From NCBI RefSeq assembly GCF_001949145.1, contig NW_019091526.1:1072138-1120823 (forward strand): DNA of 48,686 nucleotides, in the 5' to 3' direction. This document shows, piece by piece, positions 34,901 to 46,900 of this stretch; the first letter of the stretch is position 1, and each line of letters starts with the position of its first letter. The translations under genes and the position numbers were made by a program. The notes below the pieces were generated by a model, which was not told the origin of the DNA, made no database searches, and saw only the letters and a program-made list of their open reading frames with translations. The stretch is from Acanthaster planci (Eukaryota; Echinodermata; Asteroidea; Valvatida; Acanthasteridae).

Positions 34901-37900
34901 ATTTATCTGTAATGTTTTTGTCTTACATGTCCAGTTATGTCTGTATAGGGCCCCTACTCGACAAGCTGTGCTTCTTAGTGGTCCCTCTACCTTTGTGTGT
35001 GTGGAAATAAAGTAAGAGTAAAGTAAAAGTAAAAGTAAAGTAAGTATCTTATTAGCTCTATGTTTCAGAAAACCAAGTGAACAGCACAACAAAACAGTAA
35101 AGGTTTGGTTGATGCTTAGGATTTGGAGTAAATACCTTTACCTAAAAGTGATTTCAAAACTTTTTTTGTTTTGTTTTACAGAGAACGACGGAATGACTTT
35201 GCCTGTTTAACAAGAACTGGGCATATAGAAAAACAGAACAAGAATTCTGTTTTGAATTCATTCATATATTTATGTATTGGTGCGTCAACAGGAACCCGGA
35301 TGGATGCCAGCCAGTCTTAAGATTTTTTGTAACTTGTAAGTTGTACTGGCAGTATAATTCTCTTTGTTAGGCTGAACGTATGTCGCTAGCCTGCCTTGTC
35401 ACTTCTAAAAATAACGAGTAGTACTGGCAGTATAATTCTCCTAGTTAGGCTGAACGTACGTAGCTAGCTTGGCTTGTAACTTCTAAAAATAGCGAGGTAT
35501 ACCGGCAGTATATTTTTCTTTGTTAGGTTTGATTGACAGAGAGCAGTAAACTGAATTTAGTCATGCAAGCAAACGTCATTAGAAACCGGGATTGACACCT
35601 GAACGTTTAGGGTGTAGACATGTGCAAAGTTAAGGGATACGCTTGTGTCTTCTGCAGTGTTTGGGGTTCACGGTTCAAAACGTATCCTCTCACTACAGTA
35701 AATAAATAGTCTATTTCTGATTAAAAAATAAACTGCGTAATTAAACATACAATGGCCCGGCACTACCTTTAACTACATTTAGAAGAATGATATAATTTGT
35801 TGAATAAAAAATCTCCACCAGAAGCGTCTGTGAAAGTGAAAATAAAAAAGGCAAATGTAAACACGCCAATAAAAGAATAGAAAACGGATTTGTTAATTAT
35901 CGCGATTGTTGTAAAAGACTATACCCTTATATAGAATTTGAAGCTGAGAACTGTGAGGGTCAATACAATCAACATTTTGCTTATAACAGGCCAAAGTCTA
36001 AAACAAGCAAAGTCTTCAATCAACTAGGGATACAATTGACAGAACACCAAGTAGGGCGCATAGATTTACAAGTTAAACCAAGTTTTACGAGGCAAGATAT
36101 TGAGGGGGCAAGTATTAAGGTCGTTGGTGGCGTGTGTTTCCAAGACCTGAAGGAAGACCAAACGCGGAACAAAGTCAGAGACCTGTTTCAAGTCTCGGAA
36201 AAACACTGGAGCGATGCTGAGAGTTCACTTTGTAGACTCTAGACTTAGAAGAATCGAGAAGAAGACCGCTGGAGGGCGCTCTCTTTTATAATAGCTTTAT
36301 AGTAAAAGAAACTTTAATTTAAATGAAAAATCAGATAGAAACGCATTCTCTTTATTTGACCGAAAACGGGCAGACTTTAAAATTGAAACACGTCATAAAT
36401 AACTCAATAGGCGGCAAAGTTGTTAGACTAAAAAACCTACTGTTTGAAGCTGGGTATTGTAACGTGACTAATGCCACTGAAATCGAGTAGGACAAAAAAC
36501 TAGACGGCAGACCCGCTGAGAGAGCACACGTTAACGGCAGACCGACCGAAGTAGGTATTGCCACAGAGCGTAGAAAGGAAACAGAACCAGAACTAGAAGT
36601 GGTACATCCAACTGAAAACTCGCTGGTATAAGCAAACAGACGGGGTACTCTCGGAGAGCTGCTCACATCCATCGCTGCGCAAATCGAACAATTGAATCAA
36701 GAAGTTCAAGCGTTAGAAGCGCAGTTAGGAAAAAGACGAACAGACGACACACGAGCACGTTTAGTTGCAGAGATCGATCCAACCCCCCAAAAAAACGAAT
36801 CAGCGTCACTGTATAAGAGACAGAGACAAACCACATAAAAGATTTATGAAAATACTGTGGCAACAGAGGGCACCCCCAGCCCAGCCTACAAGAGACCAGA
36901 ACCAACCAAGAAGAGAGAGAAACCCCATTATAGCAAAAAAGCTTTTTCTCACGGGGTTAGATCTTAGCTCATAACTAAACAACAACTTTTGTAAAACGCG
37001 TATATAATAAAAAGACGAAAATGAGAACGAGATGAGAACGAAATGAGAACGAGATAGTTAACTTTAATCTAACTTTTTGCTTAGCAGTCAGTCGCAATGA
37101 CACATTGCGCATGAACGCATGAGGCAAGAGCGCGTGAGTCAACGCACGTTTGCTAACGTAGACGAAGCTTTGCAACGAACTGCGCTGGGTACGAACAGAC
37201 AAACCACTGGAGTTACTGTGAGAACTGTGGCTTAGCGATTTTTACGTGCCCTCCGAAGACCAACGCGCTCGCGATCTCGTGTGGTTTTTGGAGGAACTGC
37301 CGTTGTCGGTAATACCTCGCGTATTGTTTCAGACAGCTTTTTTTTTTTTTTAGAGTCCCCAGGCTACTGGAAAGGCGAAAGCGCTATAGAGCACTTGCAC
37401 AAAAACGGCTTCGATAGGAGCGTGGTGAGAACGTCGTTAGGGAAAACCGCCTTAGCTGAAGAGTGGGTCTTGCTATATGACACGCAACAAATGGATGTGT
37501 TGTATTTGCCTTAGGGTCGAGTTCGCCGTCACACGTATAAATACGCGTTAACGGTGGTTGACATTGCTTCTAGATACAAAGAAGCAGAACCTCCGAACGC
37601 AGGTCTCCGTTGAAGTACCCACGGCAAGTACAAGTAGACGCTGGATCCAAGTTAAAGGGAGAGTATAAAGCGCTGACGAAAAGCAAAGGCGTTAAAGTGC
37701 ACGTAAGTGAGCCATCGAAGTAAAGTTTAACAGAATTCTATCCGAAAGATTGTTCGGGTATCAGTACAGGCAAGAAATGCGAAACGTCGGCAGGCAAAAC
37801 GTTGAATGGGTAGCAAGATTACCCATCGGGGACCAAAAGATATTTGGAGTGTGGACGTGAACCTAATCAAAAAGCGCAGGGGGCAGTTCAAAGTTTCGTG

Positions 37901-40900
37901 CGAGAAGAACTTCAAGTGGTATCCAAAGACCTGCTACCGTTGAGCTTGAATTCTGTAGTGAGCATAAGCTGCAGTATCTACTCCATTTGGTATAAAAAAC
38001 CGTTTAGTATGCAGAGGACTCAGCGACAATTTGTTTTGATTCATGGTATAAAGCCGATGTTTTTCAGATCGAATTAAACGTTGTTGAAAGAACGTCGGTT
38101 CTCGCTTAAACACTCGTAACTTACTTAGTGACGGCTTTTGCTTTTTTTAAGCAGAGATGATTAACGGTTAGCTGAAATACATCTTAGGTCGGGTGCACAC
38201 ACATTCAGACACGAGTTTACCGCCAAACTCGTCTCTAAATTTATCGATGACCTTTTTGTTTTGTGGATCGCATAGCGGATGCTCGATTGAGTAGTTGAAA
38301 AAACCCAGCTAGCCTTTAAATTCTTTCAAGTCTGCGTACATGTCTTCGGTATACACCGCGATAAGCAAAGAATCGGTGTCTGTATACAGCAAGCGCACTC
38401 TGTCTTGGTAGTCTTGTTAGTTGCGTGTAATAAAGCATGTACAGTACATGGGCGTAAAACGCCCATGTACATGCTTTATGATTTATCGATTTATCTTTTT
38501 GTCAAGGAGCAAATAACCGCTGACTCTATTTCTAACGTTCTCTGTCGTTTTACGAAAATTCTGTTGCTCATGAATTTAAAAAAAAGTCAGAGTTGGCTTG
38601 GGTGCGAAATTTAGTGTTTTTGTACATGTACGATTGAACCCAAGGCTCCTGCTTAACGCCCAAACGCGGTGTACTTTTTGTAGCGTGAGTCCTTGACGCA
38701 AGTACACTGTACAGTTGGAACGTAAGATAGTACACAACATACTTGCGTTCAGGCAGACGCGTACACGACTGCAGGGCTGGATTTCGTGTGCTCTGCATGC
38801 TCAAGCAAGTCTCGTTGACACTCAGACACCAAATCCGTGGGTATCTTAAAGTTCTCGGGAGCCAAAAGAAAGTCGTTAAGCGAATCATGGAGGTCTTGAG
38901 GATAGTCGGGGTGCACTTCGAGTAGATAACCGATGTCTGATTTTAAAGAAGGCGACAACACGTGCCCTGTGTGGTAAACCTGTCTGGTTTTTTGACCCAG
39001 CAAAATCTGCGGTAAGGCAACGGTTGCGACATTGCCCACCCGTACAAGTTGCTAGCGTCTACAAGTACGATACAACAGATACGACCGGGGTTTCTGTTTG
39101 TCATAGTCGGGCAAGTATTAATTGTTTGCTTTAAAGTACCCACGCTAGAAATACCACTCTCTCAAAACAAGTGCTTGTGGATGTCTGTGAGCAGCTCTAG
39201 CTCGACGCTAGAGTGTTTAAGCAAAGCGTCCCAAGAGAGACCGGGTGCCGTATAGTAGTTGCCCGGGTCTATACCGTAGTTGGCTTGATACGCCTTGCGG
39301 CAGTTTTCAAACTCGTCCGCGAGTAATAACGTGTCTGTTTCTACATAGAGTTATAGTGGCCTAAGGTCTTACAATCGAAAGTGGTGAAAGCTCGTTGGGC
39401 TTTGGCATAGTCTTGCTCACTGACAGTTTCGTGTTTGAGGCTACTGTAAAACTTTGTTTGCGGTGGCAGCTGCGTTTCTTTAAACGTTTCAAACGAGCCC
39501 ATGTATTCGTAAGGATAAACCCCCTTTTCTTACAGAAGCTCTGTTTGGTTGGCAAAATGGTCCCCAAGTAAAGAAAAAGCATTTTCTTGACGGGTTTTGA
39601 CCGACTTGTCGAGCGAAGTCGCCATAAAGTGAAATGAGCCGATGAACCTGAGTTGCCCCGAGGAGAAACTAATGTACTTTTCGGAGTTTTAGCGATACAG
39701 GGCAGGTCGCCCAGGTTAAAAGTAGAGGCGCCTCTGAACTTATGATAACTCCGAATTCTTGTTACCTGGTGAGTATAAGAAAACCACCTTCCCTCCTGTA
39801 AAATAATTTAGGTTTCAATAGTGTAGAGGGGGCTTTAATCGCTTGTGTCTGTGTCCACTGTGACCTCTGCCTCTGTCCATTTCTCTTTGGCCTCTTTCCT
39901 GTTCTTGCGCATTGCTTCAAGTGACTGCCGTTTTCTACATATGTAGTCAAATTTAGACCCTCCTTTTGTGATGGAAACTGTCTTGATTACGGAAGCTATA
40001 GCTTGAAATTGAAAGTTGGCTGTAATTGTATTAATGCTCTGTGCATCTCTGTTTCATCATCTTCGGTTTTGAAGCCGGTTGTCCAGTTTGCGCTTGGTTG
40101 GCTGTGTCTCCTCCAATGATGGCCCTCCATCTCATCCGATCCCTGACATCCTCTGGTCTTGCCCCCAGCAGTTGCATGTCATGTCAGCGGACACGACTGT
40201 TCGGGACCTTCATCTGCAACTTTGTCCATCTTTTTTTACCCAGCATGAATCCTCCTTCCGCATACCATGTCAGTCTGCTGCTCTTCACAGCCTTCCTGGT
40301 CTCTAGCTCTTCAAGCCACCCCAACTCTCCGCACATCAACAGGATCATCCTCATTTTGTACCTCTCTAACGCCATCTCATGATCCTACTGTTTACGAAAT
40401 AATTAGAAATGTTCACGAAATAATGTAAACAGTTTAGTATTATTGTTAGATGTACATGTACGTAATGTGGCAGTATGACAAAACTAGAACGGTTTCCTTA
40501 CTAAATGTCGCAAAATGAGTGGTTTTGCAAGAAGTTTCTAGATGTCTCGAAGGGATTGTTCTAAAAATTGGTCATGGAAGCCACGCATGTAACTTGGAAC
40601 GAAACGAAAGGAAACGCAATTAAGACTTTGTACAGTATCGTTCAATTTTCAGTGGAATATGTATGAAGGGAAAAATAACCGAACAATGAAATAAGCAGAT
40701 CTGAGGGACAGTTGCTTGCCTGTAAAATCTTGACAAGCAGCTGACTTCTGGTGAAGTTCTAAAAGGTTTTGATGTACATGTGTATGTCATGCTTGCCTTT
40801 CCTTTAACTTCAAGTTCAAAGCAACGAGAAGAACCTGAACAAGCTGTGTTGTTCACAGATTAAAGCCCAACGAGCTCAAGGACAAGGGACATTAATTAAT

Positions 40901-43900
40901 ACAATTAAGACATTGTCATTATGTGTAAACTGTGAAAAAAGGAAAGAAAAGGTACTTACCACATTGGGGGTACTGCTAACAAGGGGAGAATATGGTTGTC
41001 AGAGTGGAGCTCGGAGCTGGAAGAGGTGATCAATGTACATGTACATGTACATACAGCAGGAGTGCATGGAAGGAAAATGCAAGGTGCAGTGGTTTAGAAC
41101 AGAGCAAAGCCAGAGGGAAAGTCCCAAAGGGGTAATATGAAATTCCTAAGGCAACCTAGGTCAGTGTAAGGGGCAGTATTGCTATGGTAACAGTCGACCT
41201 TGGTCTCAAAGAGTAATAGCTAGGGTCATTTAGCGACTGTAGGGGACCAACTACACGTTCATTATTACCAAAATGATCTCATATTACCCTGTTGTTACTG
41301 GGTAATATTTGGGTTTCAACAGTAACATATGGAATTTGAAATTTTGGACAAATGATGCATCAAATGTCAATTCACAAATTGGTCTAAATTGGCCTTGAGC
41401 ATGTTAAGTGATCTTATAAGTTATACCTGGTCCTATAACCTCAATGAATGACCAATTTCTAAAATAAGTTATAACGATTATGTTATCACGCAAGTAATAT
41501 CATTTAAGTAATAACATGGTAATATCGGTAATATTTGGTCTTAGTTAAATACATGTAGTGGGCTTATATTACCGGTAATATCTGGTAAGATTGGTAATTG
41601 GTAACAACTTGCCCAGTGGGTAGGTTCCAACCCAATCCCTCTGATTAAGCTCGTCGATTTTCTGCACAGTTTTTTCCAAAAAAGCTAATTACATGGAGGT
41701 AAATGTGAATGTTTCTTACCTCTGTCGCAAGAAGCGCAGTGCATGTTCATACATGTACATGTACATCTCCACTGTGCAAAACCGCGCCGCGCCGGCTGTC
41801 GATTACATGTCGGGTTGAAACTTTTTTTTAACTCAAAAAGGCATAAGGTACCGATCAACCAATCAGAGAGATTTGTACACGAGGTAAAAGATGATATATT
41901 CAGCTATATTTAGACACTTGCAACTAGACAATGCGACCTCGTTTGACGAAGAAATGTCAGTATGGGCACCGAGAGTTCATCATTTTTGTGTGCAACGAAA
42001 GAATTCCTATTGGGTTGTCAACTTCCTTCCGAATGCAAAACTTAAAAAGACATGATGTATTTTAACCAGAAAATTGCTGAACGTTACTTAAAAAACTACA
42101 CTGAATGGTGTGCAGTTTGGTCTTTGGTTAAAAAGATGCGATCTTCCATTCCAACGTACAGTTGACTGAAGTGTTGGACGGGCCTCTCATTTTGTAAACT
42201 TAACCATAATAAAGATTTTGTCTGAGTGGGTCTGTGAGCAAATGCGCGTAACTTTCGTTATGTCACATCTTGATAAATGAAATAAGTAGCAAATTGCCAC
42301 CATCACTTTATGTCGGTTTTAAGAACTATGACATACGATACTTGTGTTGCACAGATATAGACTTGCTTGTCATACATGTGCGTATAAGCCAAAACTGTAG
42401 GCCTAAAGCATTTTCTTTTATGAGTGTGCCTCAAATGCTTTCTCCACTGTGTATTAGCTTGGAACCATAATGTGTGGTTTTGGGGCACTGCGTTTAACAA
42501 TTTTCAGATATGTTTGCATAAAGATGTTCATATCCCACATGGCGGGTTCTTTTCAGTAGAAATTCAAACGTTTTGGCCTAAACATTCATGAATAAAGTAC
42601 CTCTATTTATTGGTTCCTCCATTGTTACATTTAGGAGCAGAACGTTTGGAATAGAATTCATTCAGTAATCTTGTGTTGAAGTCCTTTTGTGTACAGTTCA
42701 GTTTGTCATGTATATTTTACCTCAAGAGAAAATTACTACATGCATCTTAACATACCAGTTGCAGTGTCCTGGATTTTGCCTGTCTCCTCACTCATGAAGG
42801 TTCATTTCAGGAAGCATATTTCACAAAGAGCAAGGGAAAACACTCTGCATCAGGATATTTGGAGGACAGGATTAGAAATGCTCATCGCAGAATGCCACCG
42901 CAACAAAGTCCACATCTGTCACCAGTGTATGTGCACACATTACTCGAAGTGACATGCACAGTGAAATTTCAGTCAAAATATACCAGTAACAAATGGCCGT
43001 GTTTAACCTAAAGCCTACAATCCTGGCCAAATCTCCCCCCACAGGCTCTCTCTCAATATGGGGTCTTAGTGCTCGGTCTGGGCTCCGGCTCCACGTGACA
43101 GTATTAACAGGGGAATGGGGACCATGGGAGAATATGTTTTTTTTGCTTTTGCTGCGGAAGCTCGCTGCGTGAACTTTTACTTTCAAGCTCTATAGGTCAT
43201 GAACATTTTTCCGAAAAAGAAATGGTAGAACCAAACTGAAAGCAATCACCTATGGGTAAATTTCGATTTCTTTCGATTCAAATACAGTTTGTGCAGAATT
43301 GAATTTTTTATTCAATTCTTTAGATGACCCACAAACAAAATTACAGTGTCTGCAACTCTTCTTGCCAACTGGAAGGGGGAAAATATGCGACTGCCACACA
43401 CTCAGAAGCCCTTGCTACCTTCATTGACAAACAGCAAATCTTCATTGAGTAAATATTTGTGTACTATATTACACTTGTTCAGGCTTTTTGCAAGATAAGG
43501 GAGTGTCTCAAAAATCTCAAAGTCCCTGTTTAATCTTCAGGCAACAGGTCATGCCTGAATTAACATGTTTGCATATACATGTACAGACCATTTCAGGTCA
43601 CTTTTACAGAGTTTTTCGGAATGTCTTTAGCATTCCAGAGTTTGGGATACCCCTGTAAAAAGAGCGAGCACGCCATGCCTGCCGTGTATAGTTCAGAACT
43701 AAAACCATTTTCTACTCTTTATCCTCTATGTGCTTACAGGTTGCTACCAAATTTGGTTGAGTCTGGAGATAGACCTCAACCATCTGTTCTTCTTCTTCTT
43801 TGAGGCCTTAGTCAACCATCACAGACGTTTGTCATCTTTGAAGGAAGAGCTATTCTGCAAAATTCCTCTCTCAAAGCAGTCGACGTATACTTCAAAATGA

Positions 43901-46900
43901 TACATGTCTTTGATATGGAATACCCCAAGCATGTAGTGCAGCCCCACTTGGGAATTTCTTCAAAAGGTGGTGTATGGAGTAAAGGCTGGGAGGGGAAAAG
44001 ATACCACATCACCTGCAGTAAGGAGTCTCCGTTTGCACAATTGTAGAGCTAACGGAGAATCTATTTCTGAAGATTGAACATTAAGAGAGGCTACAACTCT
44101 GTTCTTGTTAACTTTAAAACCCATAGCGATTGCAGTGTGCCTTTTTGTACACATGGACTGGCGATGATGTCACTCATACACAATTATTCACACCATAGTA
44201 CCGCGAGTAATAAGCCTGAACAGGGTTGTGTTTCCTAAGGCCAAAGGCCAATGGATATACAACACTCCTCTGGCCACTTTTATGCATGACAGAACATGGA
44301 CATGCTTGAGTGCTTCAATCCATCTGTGTTTTATTGCATATTTTCATCGAAAACGTGAAATAAGAATGAGACTTTCAGATAAATATTTCAACTGTTTAAT
44401 TCAAGTGTTAGCTACATAGTTAAAATTACTGTAATAAGGTTATAATTCAACTGTTTAATTTAGTGTAAGTCAAAGTTGTAATTATTCTTACATGTTTGAG
44501 TAACAATTAATTCTTAGGCTGTGTCATTTGTAGGAAAATGGTCTATGATCATCTTTCGATTTCACCTTTGCCTTCTGAAAAAGTAAATATTTTCAGTCTT
44601 TAGAAAAATACAACATATCTTATAGTCAATATTTGGTAATATTTGTCAGGTCAGTCCACTTGGTTGGGTTGTTGTGTTTTTCAGCTGTCCATTTTAATTT
44701 TAGACATAAAACTTTCATTGGTTAGGTCTTCAAGTGGCTAAAATCAATAAATGAGGCATTGATTCTGCTGTCTGATTTGGGTTAGGTGGAGGAAGTTACA
44801 TCAAGGAGGCAATGGCCATGTTGGTTGACTCTGCTTGGTTCTTGGCGTATTTTGACTTGCTCTAAGATTACTCTGAAAACAACTCTAGTCGAACCATGAT
44901 CAAAAGTCATCGATGACCACTCACACTCCAGTCTCCTTACTGCTGCATTTTAATTTACACAACTGTCAGCGATGCAGTTAAACTAAGCTGATCGTTCTTA
45001 GTTGACTTATTTTCAATGGTCCACAGTTGTCGAACTGTAGTTGATGATTTTTTACAGACCTTGTATTTTGGGTCAATAGTTCTGGTATTTATAACAAGTA
45101 TTGTACAAAAATGTAAAATTAAGCAAGTGTATTTCAAATCAGACTTGATGTACAGAAATTAGAGTTGTCAAGGTCTTCCTTTTTATCTCTTAAAGTGAAA
45201 CATCTCTAATCTGGGCAACTCTACTCATGTTCGAATTTTCCAGTGATTCTCCTGAATTTGTGAATTGATGTTGTCAGTTGCTACCGGTGACAACGCACAG
45301 TATTCCTGTCGGCAAACTATTATAACAACAAGCCCACAGCAGACTGCATTGCCCATAAATAATTATGAAGCAACTAAACATGTTAATTAACCCAAATCTT
45401 TTGCAGTAATCTCACATCCATTTTATTTCACATCACATTTCTTTTAAACTATTTGTTCAAACTAATACTAGTGAGTTGTGTGTACGACTGAAAAATAAAA
45501 TTTAAACGGTTGCACCTCATGAACAGGTTTTTGAGTGAAGAATGAAGGATTTCATTTTGCGGTGTATTCCGATTCGTTTCCGCTTTTAATCTTGACCAGA
45601 GTAATGGGTCGAATTTTAGTGACCCTGGCCACGTTACGTGGTCAAAGGCTGTGACCACGACAGTACGCAATGTTGCAACGGAAGGGGGTATTATTTGACC
45701 ACGGAATTTATGTTACATTTTAACCACATTACTAGTCAAATAATGACAATGGCTCGCGTTGTTTTCTGGGTGGACCACATCTCCTGAGTCAGTTTGACCA
45801 CGGATGTCGTCAGTGCATAGTTGTCGACGATAACATGGTTTAAAAAGGGCCGCGACGCGGTTACTTTTTAACCACGCATTTTTTAAGAGTGATGGATGAG
45901 TTTGTTATATAGCGGGAGCTACTATTGAGGCATGCAGTGCAGTTGTCCCATCTAGAATTACGTTGATCAAGTCGTTAAGCGGACACAGTGGAGTCGTGGG
46001 CCGTGTGGTCGCATAGTGCGCAGACACCCGCTACTGAAAAGCCCACGCATCGTGCCGTACGGGCCGAATTAGCGTGGCACTCTGTTGGATGGATTACAGG
46101 CAATGATAAACGGGCTCAGCACTTTATTATGAATACACAACATAAGATCTGCATTTGAAAATAATACACAACAGAACGGCAGGCCAGTAGCCTGTATTTG
46201 AGTGTCACCAGAGCGTGAAGGGTTCACGGTATTAGAAGGTCAGGTCGGGGTAAGTTCAAAATTTACGATGAATAGTTGAAACATCTGGAACTCAGGGGCA
46301 AAAAGTATTAAGGTCTGCCGCTTTCCTGCAATGACAGACCGTGAGTTGTGACCGTCATTCATGGGTCACGAAAGTTGTAGTCGTTTTCAGGAAACCTGTA
46401 GAAAAAGTGGCTTTGTTGCCCTCACTCCCTAGCTTGAGCCATTCTGGTCAAATGATTGTGGCAGGTTTGGTGTACACTGTTTGCAGACTGCGGGCAGTAG
46501 TCAACATGTGGCCATTTTCTGGAGAAAAAAGACCACTTTTCCGACGATTTCAGCAAAACGCCCCTTTCAGCTGTGACTCTCTTGCAAGTTTCTTATAGAC
46601 TGCTTCCAATTAATTGGGGCAAAGGTGTTGCTCGATTTATGTTTTATGGCTGTAAACGTCTATTATCTACAAACTTATCATCTTGGGAGAGATGCATGTA
46701 CGGTAGCCATTGGCACACACAAGGGATGCATCCACTACGAACACAGGGCGAGGATTCCTCTGTTTTCTACGAACGGTGCAATCTACACTCAGAATTCGCA
46801 TGTTGGCATGAACAGAAAAAGCGCTTTTTAGCTTGTTGTAGTTGAGCTCTGCAGACAAATGACACTGCGTTCGAATTGGACGCTTCCATATTTATATTAA

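Larger units (their letters stand above)
40376..42700. other. intron 1, repeat-rich but no gene
   Basis: Contains (ATGTAC) runs at 41033-41052 and 41751-41766 and a TATTACC/GGTAATA-rich block at 41262-41608. No coding signal seen. Confidence 0.5.

Noticed and set aside
46573-46845. 90-codon frame with several Cys and Trp residues
   Set aside because: Overlaps two other frames of similar length; no spacing of a known domain.
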